NCBI RefSeq assembly: GCF_900106015.1
Contig: NZ_LT629797.1
Location: forward strand, 4,154,001 to 4,218,000
DNA from: Pseudomonas sihuiensis
GTDB taxonomy: Bacteria; Pseudomonadota; Gammaproteobacteria; Pseudomonadales; Pseudomonadaceae
Length of the DNA stretch: 64,000 nt
Direction: 5' to 3'
Below are positions 10,196 to 19,290 of the stretch, in pieces. The translations under genes and the position numbers were made by a program. The first letter of the stretch is position 1. Each line of letters opens with the position of its first letter. Below the pieces are notes generated by a model, which had not been told where the DNA came from, did no database searches, and saw nothing but the letters and a program-made list of their open reading frames with translations.

Positions 10196-10854
10196 CGGGC
10201 AGTGACCTCCAGCCGATCTTCCACGCGCCGCACGCACCAGGCCAGGGCCAGGCTGAGCAGCAGGAAGAAAAGACCGACCATGGTGATGGGCTCGAGGTAG
10301 CGGAAGCTCTCCGAGCCGATGTTCTTGGCTTGCTGCATGATCTCCACCACGGTGATGGCCGACAGCACCGGGGTGTCCTTGAGCATGGCCACCAGGTAGT
10401 TGCCCAGCGCCGGCAGGATCGGCCGCAGTGCCTGCGGCAGGATGATCTGCCGGTAGGCCGACAGCGGCGACATGTTCAATGCCGTCACCGCTTCCCACTG
10501 GCCACGCGGCACGGCATCCAGCCCGGCGCGATACACCTCGGCGGTGTAGCAGGCGTAGTGCAGGGCGATGCCGAGGATGCCCGCCTGCAGCGCGGTGAGA
10601 TTCAGGCCGTAGTTGGGGAACACGTAGAACAGGAAGTACACCTGGATCAGCAGCGGCGTGCTGCGGATGAACTCGATCAGCCCGGCCACCGGCCAGGACA
10701 GCCACAGGTGCTTGCTGCGCCGGGCGATGGCCAGCAGCAGGCCGAGGACGATGGCGATGGCAAAACCGGCGAAGGTGATCAGCAGGGTATTGAGCGAGGC
10801 CTTGAGCAGATCCGGGAGGATGCTCAGGGCGAAATCCCAGTCGAAGAAATTCAT
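10192..10854 (-). CDS. ehuD: ectoine/hydroxyectoine ABC transporter permease
   Basis: A 220-residue inner-membrane permease of the HisM/GlnP type, with several transmembrane helices and the EAA loop (EAVTALNMSPLSAYRQIILP), which contacts the ATPase. It overlaps ehuC by 4 bp on one side and ehuA by 4 bp on the other, so expression is tightly coupled. The choice of EhuD rather than EhuC rests on gene order and overall resemblance, and the substrate on context. Confidence 0.88.
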
Positions 10855-11510
10855 TGCAGGCCTCCGCGCATCCGGCCACGGCTCAGGCGTTTTTCCAGCA
10901 GGCGCATGCCGAGGTTGATCACCTGGGCCATGACGAAATACAGCAGCAGGGTCAGGGCGAAGATCTCCAGCGTCATGAAGGTCGCCTGATCCAGCTGACG
11001 GGCGCGGAAGGCCAGGTCAGACAGGGTGATCAGCGATACCAGCGAGGTGTTCTTCAGTAGTTCGATCAGCAGGTTGGTACCTGGTGGAATCGCCGCCAGC
11101 AGCGCCTGCGGCAGGATGATGCGCAGGAAGCGTTTCGAGGGTCGCATGTTCAGTGCCGTACAGGCCTCGTACTGACCCTTGGCCACCGAGCGTATCGCGC
11201 CGCGCATCACTTCCGCGCCATAGGCACCGATATGCAGGCCGAGGCCGACGACGGCCACGGTGAAGGCGCTCATCTCGACGTTGAATGGCGGCATCGGCAG
11301 CACGAAATACAGCCAGAACAGCTGCACCAGCAGCGAGGTGCCGCGAAAGATTTCGATGTAGGTGATCGCCAGCCAGCGCAGCGGGCCAATTGGCGACAGC
11401 CTGCCCAGGGCAGCGATCACCGCGCTGACGATGGCCAGCAGCGAGCCCCAGAAGGTGACTTGCACGGTGACCCAGGCGCCTTGCAGCAGCAGGGGAAGAA
11501 GATCGGTCAT
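10851..11510 (-). CDS. ehuC: ectoine/hydroxyectoine ABC transporter permease
   Basis: The second 219-residue permease of the importer. It has the polar amino acid permease layout, with an EAA loop (EACTALNMRPSKRFLRIILP) and about five hydrophobic segments. It probably forms the heterodimeric membrane channel with EhuD. It follows ehuB by 64 bp and overlaps ehuD by 4 bp. It is co-directional with the whole ehuBCDA set and is probably expressed from the ehuB promoter. Confidence 0.88.
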   Translation of the reverse strand: MTDLLPLLLQGAWVTVQVTFWGSLLAIVSAVIAALGRLSPIGPLRWLAITYIEIFRGTSLLVQLFWLYFVLPMPPFNVEMSAFTVAVVGLGLHIGAYGAEVMRGAIRSVAKGQYEACTALNMRPSKRFLRIILPQALLAAIPPGTNLLIELLKNTSLVSLITLSDLAFRARQLDQATFMTLEIFALTLLLYFVMAQVINLGMRLLEKRLSRGRMRGGLQ

Positions 11511-11574
11511 GGATGTCTACCGCTCTATGCAGGGAAATACACCACGCACCTGGGTGCGCGGCGTTACCCGTGCA

Positions 11575-12420
11575 TTACTGGCCGCAGAGTTCGGCGGCGG
11601 TCTTGTCGGTGATGTTGGACTGGTCGAAGCCGAAGGGCCCCACCGTGGCCAGGTGCTCTTCGCTGCCCAGCCACTGCTTCAGCTCGGCATTCACCGCATC
11701 GCGCAGCTCCTTGTCTTCCGGGCGGAAGGCCAGGGCGCCGTAACCGGTATGGGCCGGATCGTCCTTGAATTCGGCGATGGCTTCGACGCTGTCGCCGCCC
11801 TTGTCGGCCAGGCCCTTCATGGTCAGCTGGGTGCCGACGGCGGCATCGGCACGCCCGGCGCGCACGGCCTGCAACTGTGCGGTGGTGTCCGGCACCTGGA
11901 GGATCTGGTCGTTGGTGATGCCGGCGCTGCGGGCATAACCCAGGTTCACCGTGCCGGACATGATCGCCACCTTGGCCCCACTCTTGGCGATGTCTTCGTA
12001 GCTGTGCAGGCCCTTCGGGTTACCGGTTTTCACCAGTAGGGTGTCGGGCAGTTGGTAGTGCGGGTCGGTGAACAGCACCTGCTTGCAGCGCTCGGGGGTG
12101 ATGTACATGCCGGCGGCGATCAGGTCGAAGCGGCTGGCGCGAAGGCCGGGGATCAGCGAACCCCATTCGGTGAGCACCGGGTTGATCTTCTCGACGCCCA
12201 TGCGCTCGAAGATCTTCTTGACGATCTCCGGTGACTCGCCGGTAACGCTGCCATCGAGAGCGGTGTAGGCGAAGGGGGTTTCGTTGGCGTAGCCGATGCG
12301 CACACTGCTGCTGTCCTTGACCTTGTCCAGGGTCGAGGCCTGGGCGCCGGCGGCGAGGCCGGTGAGCAGGGTGCAGGCCAGCGCGAGGCGGCCGAAGCGG
12401 GAGGGGATAACGCTACTCAT
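11575..12420 (-). CDS. ehuB: ectoine/hydroxyectoine-binding periplasmic protein
   Basis: This substrate-binding protein captures ectoine and hydroxyectoine for EhuACD. The product is 281 aa and begins with an N-terminal signal peptide ending at AQAS near residue 28. A type-II periplasmic binding fold follows, with a conserved ERCKQVLFTDPHY segment. I chose the ATG at 12420 because AGGAG stands 9 nt upstream; the frame is open further upstream but lacks support. It is the first gene of its operon and is divergent from enuR, whose operator candidate lies between them. Confidence 0.9.
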   Translation of the reverse strand: MSSVIPSRFGRLALACTLLTGLAAGAQASTLDKVKDSSSVRIGYANETPFAYTALDGSVTGESPEIVKKIFERMGVEKINPVLTEWGSLIPGLRASRFDLIAAGMYITPERCKQVLFTDPHYQLPDTLLVKTGNPKGLHSYEDIAKSGAKVAIMSGTVNLGYARSAGITNDQILQVPDTTAQLQAVRAGRADAAVGTQLTMKGLADKGGDSVEAIAEFKDDPAHTGYGALAFRPEDKELRDAVNAELKQWLGSEEHLATVGPFGFDQSNITDKTAAELCGQ

Positions 12421-12593
12421 CTTGGTGTTCTCCTGTTTCTTGTAGTCCGCCAACGGCGGCGTGCTGTGTTAGGAGGCAGGTAAATCAAGAGCGTTGGAGC
12501 GCTGTTCACGCCAGGTGGTAATTCTTCTGAGGTGCCAAGGCACTGTTTTCCACCCTTGGCCCGAGCATACAAAGGCTTTTTTGGCTACGGCAT

Positions 12594-12608
12594 TGCACTA
12601 GGACAATT
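12594..12608. promoter_or_regulatory. candidate EnuR operator between ehuB and enuR
   Basis: TGCACTAGGACAATT lies 55 bp before enuR. The same 15-mer with two changes (TGTACTAGGACGATT) occurs in opposite orientation upstream of eutB at 14286-14300. Shared motifs in both promoters of one catabolic block suggest a common regulator, most simply the adjacent MocR protein. The rest of the 12421-12662 gap holds no gene. Confidence 0.5.
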
Positions 12609-12662
12609 GAATCGTAACGCCTCACGCGGGATGCTTGAACGCAGTCGCCGGAGGAGCCATCG

Positions 12663-14060
12663 ATGCACAACTGGAAGAAGGCCCTGGCTAACGCTCGCCC
12701 GGGCGAATCGAAGTACAAGCTGCTGGTCCAGGCAGTCGCCGCCGATATCGAACAGGGTACCCTGATCGACGGCCAGCGGTTGCCACCGCAACGCCAGGTT
12801 TCGGATGCCCTGGGCATCAGCGTGCAGACCGTGACCAACGCCTACAAGGAGCTGGAGCGCCAGGGCCGCGTGCGTTGCGAGGTGGGCCGTGGCAGTTTCG
12901 TTTCGCGGCGCACCAGCGAGCGGGTGGCCACCAGCATGCTCGATCAAACCGAGCAGGCGCTGATGGACTTTTCCAACGCGCGCATCCTGCACACCGATGC
13001 CCACGATCGCCTGTGGCGACAGACCTGTCTGGAGCTGGCGCAGGAGCCGGATCAGCCGTGGATTCACGCCTTTCGCCCGATAGCCGGCATGCAGCACCAG
13101 CGCGAGTCGGCAGTGCGCTGGCTGGCGCGTCTGGGCATGGATGTCGGTATCGAGGACGTGCTGCTGACCAGCGGCGCTGCCCACGGTATTTTCCTCGCCC
13201 TGGCCACCCTCGCCGGCCCGGATGACGTGGTGCTCTGCGAAGGCCTGACCGACCACGGCGCCATCGGCAGCTCGCAGGTGCTCGGCTTCACCCTCAAGGG
13301 CCTGGAGATGGATCGCTATGGGCTGAACCCCGAGCACTTCGAGGACATGTGCGGCAACGAGCGGATCACCGCGCTGGTCTGTACGCCCAACCTGAACAAC
13401 CCGACCAGCGCACTGATGCCCGACGAGCGCCGCCGCGAGATCGCCGAGATCGCCCGCCGCTATGGCGTGTACATCATCGAAGATGACGTCTACGGCCCGC
13501 TGCTGGCCGGCCAGCAGGCCACGCGGCCGCTCAGCCATTACGCGCCGGAGCTGTCGTTCTACTGCACCAGCATGACCAAATCGGTGCTCACCGGCCTGCG
13601 CATAGGTTATCTGGTGATGCCCAAACGCCTGGCCCTGCGCACCGAGAGCATCCTGCGGGTCAACAGCTGGATGGCGCCGTCGTTGCTCGGAGAGATCGCC
13701 ACGCGCTGGATCGACTCTGGCGAGGCCGAGGACCTGGTGCAGTTGCAGCGGCAACTGCTGGCCAACCGGCAGGCGCTGGTGGAGCAGGAACTGGGCGAGC
13801 ACCTGATCGGCAACCATCCCTATTCGCTCAACAGCTGGTTGCGCGTGCCCGAAGGCTGGGAAACCGATGGCCTGCTGCGCGAGCTGCGTCGGCGCAACGT
13901 TGCGCTGACCTTGCCCGATCCCTTCGTCCCGCCCGGCATGCCTCGGCCGCGCGCGGTGCGCCTGTGCGTCGGCGCCGAATGCAGCGAAGCGAAGATGCGC
14001 CAGGGCGTGCAGATCGTGCGTGACGTCTTCGAGCAGTACCCGAAGGTGCATGATTTTTAG
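12663..14060 (+). CDS. enuR: MocR/GntR-type PLP-dependent regulator of ectoine catabolism
   Basis: The protein (465 aa) joins an N-terminal GntR-type winged helix (about residues 15-80) to a class-I aminotransferase-like domain. The lysine expected to hold PLP is seen in TSMTKS, at about residue 306. EnuR proteins repress ectoine genes until an ectoine breakdown product (N-acetyl-diaminobutyrate or diaminobutyrate) binds the PLP domain. It sits exactly between the divergent uptake operon and the catabolic genes, as in known clusters. The PLP domain is regulatory; no aminotransferase role is implied. Confidence 0.9.
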   Translation: MHNWKKALANARPGESKYKLLVQAVAADIEQGTLIDGQRLPPQRQVSDALGISVQTVTNAYKELERQGRVRCEVGRGSFVSRRTSERVATSMLDQTEQALMDFSNARILHTDAHDRLWRQTCLELAQEPDQPWIHAFRPIAGMQHQRESAVRWLARLGMDVGIEDVLLTSGAAHGIFLALATLAGPDDVVLCEGLTDHGAIGSSQVLGFTLKGLEMDRYGLNPEHFEDMCGNERITALVCTPNLNNPTSALMPDERRREIAEIARRYGVYIIEDDVYGPLLAGQQATRPLSHYAPELSFYCTSMTKSVLTGLRIGYLVMPKRLALRTESILRVNSWMAPSLLGEIATRWIDSGEAEDLVQLQRQLLANRQALVEQELGEHLIGNHPYSLNSWLRVPEGWETDGLLRELRRRNVALTLPDPFVPPGMPRPRAVRLCVGAECSEAKMRQGVQIVRDVFEQYPKVHDF

Positions 14061-14073
14061 CGCTGTTGAAGAG

Positions 14074-14190
14074 TTTCGCGGCTGAAGCCGCTCCTACAAC
14101 ACTTCCAACGGTACAAGGATTTAGCCCCCTCTCCCGCTTGCGGGAGAGGGTTGGGGAGAGGGGCTCGTGTGGCCCGGATGAAATCCGGGA
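14074..14190. repeat. run of three different palindromic repeats before eutB
   Basis: Three repeat types follow enuR back to back. They are a half REP (TCGCGGCTGAAGCCGCTCCT), a CCCTCTCCCGCTTGCGGGAG-type hairpin at 14127-14150 whose arms recur in GGGGAGAGGGGC to 14163, and a CCCGGATGAAATCCGGG element at 14173-14189. They probably end enuR transcripts. No gene is seen in 14061-14359. Confidence 0.8.
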
Positions 14191-14285
14191 GCGGTTTGCA
14201 CCAATGCTTCCGGGTTGCATCGGTGCGCACGGCGCACCCTATGCAAACGCACCGATTGTTTACCTCTTGAAGTACCCGAATAAAA

Positions 14286-14300
14286 AATCGTCCTAGTACA
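14286..14300. promoter_or_regulatory. candidate EnuR operator upstream of eutB
   Basis: AATCGTCCTAGTACA is the reverse complement of TGTACTAGGACGATT and matches the motif at 12594-12608 at 13 of 15 positions. It lies 59 bp before the eutB start, a position suited to repressor control of the catabolic promoter. Confidence 0.5.
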
Positions 14301-14359
14301 TTCAGCCGCTCAATTTCCCGCTCATACACTCGGCCGCACACCTTCACGGAACGTGCGCC

Positions 14360-15331
14360 ATGTCTTCCATCCCCTTCGATGACCTGCTCCAGGCTCGCCA
14401 GCGTATCGCCGGACTAGTGCGTCAGACGCCGCTGGAGCACTCACCGAGCCTGAGTCGCCTGGCCGGTGTGCCGGTGTGGTTGAAGCTGGAGTCGCAGCAG
14501 GCCACCGGCAGCTTCAAGCTGCGCGGTGCGAGCAACGCGGTGGCGCAGCTGGATGCCGAGCAGAAAGGCCTTGGCGTGGTCACTGCCTCCACCGGTAACC
14601 ATGGCCGTGCGCTTGCCTTCGCCGCCTCGCAGCAGGGCGTGAAGGCCATCGTCTGCCTCTCCGAGCTGGTGCCGCAGAACAAGGTGCGCGCCATTCGTGA
14701 GTTGGGCGCCGAGGTGGTGATCAGCGGCCGCAGCCAGGACGATGCCCAGCGCGAAGCCCTGCGCATTGCTCGCGAGCAGGGCGCCGCGTTCATCCCGCCC
14801 TTCGACCACCCGCACGTGATCGCCGGCCAGGGCAGCCTGGGCCTGGAGATTCTCGAGCAGTGCCCGGATGTCTGCGAAGTGTTGGTGCCGCTGTCGGGCG
14901 GCGGCCTGTTCGCCGGCGTGGCGCTGGCGATCAAGGCGGCCAGCCCGGCCATTCGTACCCACGGCATCAGCATGCAACTGGGCGCCGCCATGCACGCCAG
15001 CCTCGAGGCTGGTGAGCCGGTCGAGGTGGAAGAGCTGCCGACCCTGGCCGATTCCCTCGGTGGCGGTATCGGCCTGGACAACCGCTTCACCTATTCCATC
15101 ACTCGCGAGCTGTGCGACCAGGTTCACCTGCTCGACGAGGCCGCCATCGCCCGTGGCATTCGCCATGCCTACCGCGAGGAGCGGCTGGTGGTCGAGGGCG
15201 CTGCCGCCGTCGGTATCGCTGCCCTGCTCGACGGGCTGGTCGAGCCGCGTGGCCCGGTGGTGGTGGTGATCAGCGGCCGCAACATTGATATCGACCAGCA
15301 CCTGCGCGTGCTCAACGGCGCCGACGCCTGA
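14360..15331 (+). CDS. eutB: hydroxyectoine utilisation dehydratase EutB (threonine dehydratase-like)
   Basis: This is a PLP enzyme of the fold-type II serine/threonine dehydratase group (323 aa), with the PLP lysine in SFKLRGA (K53) and a glycine-rich phosphate loop SGGGLF near residue 180. EutB is thought to work with EutA and EutC in converting hydroxyectoine to ectoine. Here it is directly followed by eutC (9-nt gap), eutD and eutE. No eutA lies upstream, where it is expected. It is a catabolic threonine dehydratase homologue by sequence; the ectoine role comes from context. Confidence 0.88.
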   Translation: MSSIPFDDLLQARQRIAGLVRQTPLEHSPSLSRLAGVPVWLKLESQQATGSFKLRGASNAVAQLDAEQKGLGVVTASTGNHGRALAFAASQQGVKAIVCLSELVPQNKVRAIRELGAEVVISGRSQDDAQREALRIAREQGAAFIPPFDHPHVIAGQGSLGLEILEQCPDVCEVLVPLSGGGLFAGVALAIKAASPAIRTHGISMQLGAAMHASLEAGEPVEVEELPTLADSLGGGIGLDNRFTYSITRELCDQVHLLDEAAIARGIRHAYREERLVVEGAAAVGIAALLDGLVEPRGPVVVVISGRNIDIDQHLRVLNGADA

Positions 15332-15340
15332 GGAGCCTCC

Positions 15341-16318
15341 ATGAGCAAGACCCTGATACTCAACCAGGCCGATTTGCGCGGGTGCGTCGGCCTCGACACC
15401 GACAGCCTCGAGGTGGTGGAAAACGCCTTTCGCCTGCTCGCCACGGCCGCGGTGGCGATGCCGCCGATCCTGCGTCTGGACGTGCCCGAGCATAACGGCG
15501 AGGTGGACGTGAAGACCGCTTACCTGCCCGGTGTGGCGCATTTCGCCATCAAGGTCAGCCCCGGGTTCTTCGACAACCCCAAGCTTGGCCTGCCCAGCCT
15601 CAACGGCCTGATGATGCTGTTCTCGGCACAGACCGGCCTGGCCGATGCGCTGCTGCTGGATAACGGCTACCTCACCGCGGTGCGTACTGCTGCCGCTGGC
15701 GCCATCGCCGCCAAATGGCTGGCCCGCGAGGACGCCAAGGTGGTCGCCGTCCTCGGTGCCGGCGAGCAGGCGCGCTTGCAGCTGCAGGCCCTGCGCCTGG
15801 TGCGTGAGGTGCGCGAGGTGCGTATCTGGGCGCGTGATCCCGCCAAGGCCCAGGCCATGGCTGCCGAACTGGACGATGCGCGCGCGGTGGACAGCGTCGA
15901 CGCCGCGCTGGATGGCGCCGATATCGCCATCACCACCACGCCGAGTCGCGAGCCGCTGATCCAGCCGCAGCATCTGCGTCCGGGCCTGCATATCACCGCC
16001 ATGGGCTCGGATGCCGAGCACAAGAACGAGATCGCCCCGGCCGTGCTGGCGCGGGTCGATGCCTATGTCGCCGACCGCCTGAGCCAGACCCGCGTGCTCG
16101 GTGAGCTCAATCACGCCATCGCCGCCGGCCTGGTTGCTGCGGATGCTGATTTCGCCGAACTCGGCCAGGTCATCGCCGGGCAGCGGCCGGGGCGTACCTC
16201 GGCCGAGCAGATCACCCTGTGCGACCTCACCGGTACCGGCGCCCAGGACACCGCCATCGCCAGCCTCGCCTACCAGCGCGCTGTCGCGGCCGGCAAAGGC
16301 CTCAGTTTCGACTCCTGA
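15341..16318 (+). CDS. eutC: ectoine utilisation protein EutC (ornithine cyclodeaminase/mu-crystallin family)
   Basis: A 325-residue NAD(P)-dependent enzyme of the ornithine cyclodeaminase/mu-crystallin fold. The Rossmann motif VLGAGEQARLQLQAL occurs near residue 137, preceded by the conserved TAVRTAAAGA segment. EutC is proposed to act with EutA and EutB in hydroxyectoine breakdown. It starts 9 nt after eutB, with GGAG as ribosome-binding site, and 58 bp separate it from eutD. An alanine-dehydrogenase or cyclodeaminase activity on another imino acid cannot be excluded. Confidence 0.88.
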   Translation: MSKTLILNQADLRGCVGLDTDSLEVVENAFRLLATAAVAMPPILRLDVPEHNGEVDVKTAYLPGVAHFAIKVSPGFFDNPKLGLPSLNGLMMLFSAQTGLADALLLDNGYLTAVRTAAAGAIAAKWLAREDAKVVAVLGAGEQARLQLQALRLVREVREVRIWARDPAKAQAMAAELDDARAVDSVDAALDGADIAITTTPSREPLIQPQHLRPGLHITAMGSDAEHKNEIAPAVLARVDAYVADRLSQTRVLGELNHAIAAGLVAADADFAELGQVIAGQRPGRTSAEQITLCDLTGTGAQDTAIASLAYQRAVAAGKGLSFDS

Positions 16319-16376
16319 AAACCTGCGGGCGCGGCACGCCGCGCCTGAATAACCGTTCCATCACGAGGGCAACGCA

Positions 16377-17567
16377 ATGTCCGAAATCGTCGTCAACCTC
16401 CCCTTCAGCCGGGAGGAATATGCCCAGCGCCTGGCCAAGACGCGCAGCGCCATGCAGGCCAGGGGCATCGAGCTACTGATCGTCACCGATCCGTCGAACA
16501 TGGCCTGGCTCACCGGCTATGACGGCTGGTCGTTCTACGTGCATCAGTGCGTGCTGCTGGCGCTGGACGGCGAGCCAGTCTGGTATGGCCGTGGCCAGGA
16601 TGCCAACGGCGCCAAGCGCACGGTGTTCATGCAGCAGAGCAACATCGTCGGTTACCCCGACCACTACGTGCAGTCCACCGAGCGCCACCCGATGGACTAC
16701 CTGTCCAAGGAGGTCATCGCCGCACGTGGCTGGGACAAGCTCAGCATCGGCGTCGAGCTGGACAACTACTACTTCAGCGCCGCTGCCTACGCCTCGCTGC
16801 AGCGCAACCTGCCCAGCGCGCGCTTCGTCGACTCCACTGCGCTGGTCAACTGGCAGCGGGCGATCAAGTCGCCTACCGAAATCGGCTACATGCGCGTCGC
16901 GGCGAAGATCGTCGAGAAGATGCACGCGGCGATCTTCGACAAGATCGAACCGGGCCTGCGCAAGAACGAGCTGGTCGCCGAGATCTACCGCACCGGCATC
17001 CTCGGTGCCGACGGCCACGGCGGCGACTACCCGGCCATCGTGCCGCTGTTGCCCACCGGCGCCGATGCCAGCGCACCGCACCTGACCTGGGACGACTCGC
17101 CGATGATCAGCGGTGCCGGCACCTTCTTCGAGATCGCCGGCTGCTACAAGCGCTACCACTGCCCGCTGTCGCGCACTATTTACCTGGGCAAGCCGCCTCA
17201 GCATTTCCTCGATGGCGAGAAAGCCGTGGTCGAAGGCATCGCCGCCGGCCTGGAGGCTGCAAAACCGGGCAATACCACCGGCGATATCGCCCGTGCTTTC
17301 TTCAAGGTGCTGGAGAAGTTCGGCATCCACAAGGACAGCCGCTGCGGCTACCCCATCGGTATCAGTTATCCGCCGGACTGGGGCGAGCGCACCATGAGCC
17401 TGCGTCCGAGCGACGAGAGCGTGCTGCAGCCAGGGATGACCTTCCACTTCATGCCCGGCCTGTGGCTGGACGACTGGGGCCTGGAGATCACCGAATCGAT
17501 CCTGATCACCGACAGCGGCGTGGAAACCCTCTGCGACGTACCGCGCAAGCTGTTCGTGAAGGATTGA
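16377..17567 (+). CDS. doeA: ectoine hydrolase (EutD/DoeA)
   Basis: EutD/DoeA opens the ectoine ring to N-acetyl-diaminobutyrate in the cytosol. The 396-residue protein has the M24 'pita-bread' layout: a creatinase-like N-terminal domain (about 1-165), then the peptidase-like domain with GHGGDYPA near residue 210 and an EITES segment near the C-terminus. Both gene length and position before eutE match known ectoine clusters. The start ATG at 16377 follows GAGGG. A REP repeat separates it from eutE. It is the best single marker that this block degrades ectoine. Confidence 0.93.
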   Translation: MSEIVVNLPFSREEYAQRLAKTRSAMQARGIELLIVTDPSNMAWLTGYDGWSFYVHQCVLLALDGEPVWYGRGQDANGAKRTVFMQQSNIVGYPDHYVQSTERHPMDYLSKEVIAARGWDKLSIGVELDNYYFSAAAYASLQRNLPSARFVDSTALVNWQRAIKSPTEIGYMRVAAKIVEKMHAAIFDKIEPGLRKNELVAEIYRTGILGADGHGGDYPAIVPLLPTGADASAPHLTWDDSPMISGAGTFFEIAGCYKRYHCPLSRTIYLGKPPQHFLDGEKAVVEGIAAGLEAAKPGNTTGDIARAFFKVLEKFGIHKDSRCGYPIGISYPPDWGERTMSLRPSDESVLQPGMTFHFMPGLWLDDWGLEITESILITDSGVETLCDVPRKLFVKD

Positions 17568-17578
17568 TGCCGCTTGAT

Positions 17579-17641
17579 TGTAGGAGCCGGCTTGCCGGCG
17601 ATCCGCATCAACAACGCATCGCTGGCAAGCCAGCTCCTACG
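17579..17641. repeat. REP-type inverted repeat between eutD and eutE
   Basis: TGTAGGAGCCGGCTTGCCGG is mirrored by a CTGGCAAGCCAGCTCCTACG arm. The element sits inside an otherwise continuous operon and could attenuate or stabilise the transcript. It is related to the elements at 9290 and 34168. Confidence 0.85.
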
Positions 17642-17686
17642 AAAAGCGGCGCTATCGAGACATCCACTTATGCCGGGCTTTGCACC

Positions 17687-18688
17687 ATGACCCAACTGCG
17701 CGACAACCCCATCAGCCCCACGGTCGATTTCGACCGTGACGGCGTACAACACGGCTTCCTCAAGCTGCCCTATTCCCGCGACGACTCGGCCTGGGGCGCG
17801 GTGATGATCCCGGTTACCGTGGTGAAGCACGGCAGCGGCCCCACCGCGCTGCTTACCGGCGGCAACCACGGTGACGAGTACGAAGGCCCGCTGGCACTGA
17901 GCAAGCTGGCCCAGCGCCTGCGCGCCGAGGACGTCACTGGCCGAGTGATCATCGTGCCGTTCATGAACACCCCGGCGGTGCAGGCTGGCACCCGCACCTC
18001 GCCCATCGACAAGGGCAACCTCAACCGCAGCTTCCCCGGCAAGCCGGACGGCACGGTGACGCAGAAGATCGCCGATTACTTCCAGCGCACGCTGCTGCCG
18101 CTGGCCGACGTGGTGCTGGACATCCACTCCGGCGGCAAGACCCTGGACTTCCTGCCGTTCGCCGCCTGCCACATGTTGCCGGATGCGGCCCAGGACGCTG
18201 CCTGCGCCGCCGGCATGCGCGCCTTCGCCGCGCCCTACTGCATGCGCATGCTGGAACTGGACGCAGTGGGCATGTACGACACCGCCGCCGAGGAGCTGGG
18301 CAAGGTGTTCGTCACCACCGAACTGGGTGGCGGCGGTAGCAGCACGGCGAAAAGCCTGGCCATCGCCGAGCGCGGGGTGCGCAACCTGCTGATCCACTTC
18401 GGCTTGCTGCAGGGTGAAATCGAAGCCGGTGAATCGGTGATGCTGGATATGCTCGACGGCGACTGCTTCGTCGCCAGCGAGGATGACGGCCTGCTGGAGA
18501 TGTGCCGTGACCTCGGCGAGCACGTCGAGAAAGGCGAGGTAATCGCCCGCGTGCACAGCGCCCGTCGCACCGGCGAGCCGGCCCGGGAATACCGCGCCAA
18601 ACGCAGCGGCCTGCTCGCTGCGCGGCATTTTCCGGGGTTGGTGAAAGGTGGTGATACCCTCGCGGTCATCGCCGAGGTGGTGAGTTGA
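17687..18688 (+). CDS. doeB: N-acetyl-L-2,4-diaminobutyrate deacetylase (EutE/DoeB)
   Basis: This Zn-dependent deacetylase of the AstE/AspA family removes acetate from N-acetyl-diaminobutyrate formed by EutD, giving L-2,4-diaminobutyrate. The protein is 333 aa. Predicted zinc ligands are His61 and Glu64 (GNHGDE) and His147 (DIHSGG). I chose the ATG at 17687 because the conserved N-terminus (MTQLRDNPIS) begins there; the same frame is open far upstream only as a shadow of eutD. The asnC-type regulator follows after a 125-bp gap that contains a REP. Confidence 0.93.
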   Translation: MTQLRDNPISPTVDFDRDGVQHGFLKLPYSRDDSAWGAVMIPVTVVKHGSGPTALLTGGNHGDEYEGPLALSKLAQRLRAEDVTGRVIIVPFMNTPAVQAGTRTSPIDKGNLNRSFPGKPDGTVTQKIADYFQRTLLPLADVVLDIHSGGKTLDFLPFAACHMLPDAAQDAACAAGMRAFAAPYCMRMLELDAVGMYDTAAEELGKVFVTTELGGGGSSTAKSLAIAERGVRNLLIHFGLLQGEIEAGESVMLDMLDGDCFVASEDDGLLEMCRDLGEHVEKGEVIARVHSARRTGEPAREYRAKRSGLLAARHFPGLVKGGDTLAVIAEVVS

Positions 18689-18750
18689 GAAACCCAACCT
18701 GCAGCCGCTGTGAGAGCGCCTGGCCATGCTCATGAACGCCGGTAAGGCAA

Positions 18751-18780
18751 AAACTTCGCGAGCAAGCTCGCTCCTACAGG
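18751..18780. repeat. REP half-element before the AsnC regulator
   Basis: CTTCGCGAGCAAGCTCGCTC followed by CTACAGG is a single palindromic unit of the GTAGGAG family, 34 bp before the regulator start. Confidence 0.75.
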
Positions 18781-18813
18781 CCTCGCATCGTTCCCAAGAT
18801 AGGCGTACTGCCG

Positions 18814-19290
18814 ATGCACAAGCTCGACCGCTATGACCTGAAGATCCTGCGCATCCTCGAAGGCGACGGGCGGATCACCAAGTCGGCCCTGGCCGAGGCG
18901 ATCAACCTGTCGGTGACGCCTGCCTGGGAGCGGGTGCGCAAGCTGGAAAGCGCCGGGCTGATTAAGGGCTACCGCGCGCAGATCGATTGGGCAGCGCTGT
19001 TTCGCAGCCAACAGGTGCTGGTGGAAATCACCCTGGCCCGCCACACCGCGCAGGACATGCGCCGCTTCGAGCAGCGCCTGAGCGAGGCGCCGGAGGTGGG
19101 CTTCTGCTACGCCACCGGTGGCGGCGTCGATTACATCGCGATGATCCGCGCCCGCGACATCGACCACTACCAGCGCTTCATCGACCAACTGCTGCTGGAA
19201 GACCTCGGCATCGAGCGCTACTTCACTTACATCGTCACCAAGACCATCAAGGCGGACACGGCAGGTGCGCCCGCAGAACTGGACGACTAA
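18814..19290 (+). CDS. AsnC/Lrp-family regulator of ectoine catabolism (DoeX type)
   Basis: A 158-residue Lrp/AsnC protein with an N-terminal helix-turn-helix (about residues 5-50, starting MHKLDRYDLKILRIL) and a C-terminal RAM/AsnC ligand domain. Such a regulator (DoeX or AsnC) lies next to doeA-doeB in many ectoine clusters and responds to ectoine metabolites or diaminobutyrate. It is co-directional with eutBCDE, and its own REP-bearing upstream gap suggests partly separate expression. The gene symbol is left empty because only the family, not the target, is visible. Confidence 0.88.
   Translation: MHKLDRYDLKILRILEGDGRITKSALAEAINLSVTPAWERVRKLESAGLIKGYRAQIDWAALFRSQQVLVEITLARHTAQDMRRFEQRLSEAPEVGFCYATGGGVDYIAMIRARDIDHYQRFIDQLLLEDLGIERYFTYIVTKTIKADTAGAPAELDD

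Noticed and set aside
14441..16114. 557-codon minus-strand frame over eutB-eutC
   Set aside because: Antisense shadow; eutB and eutC are full length with active-site residues.
16547..17686. Open frame continuous with eutE over eutD
   Set aside because: The residues upstream of 17687 are arginine- and alanine-rich shadow sequence of eutD; known EutE proteins begin at the chosen ATG.
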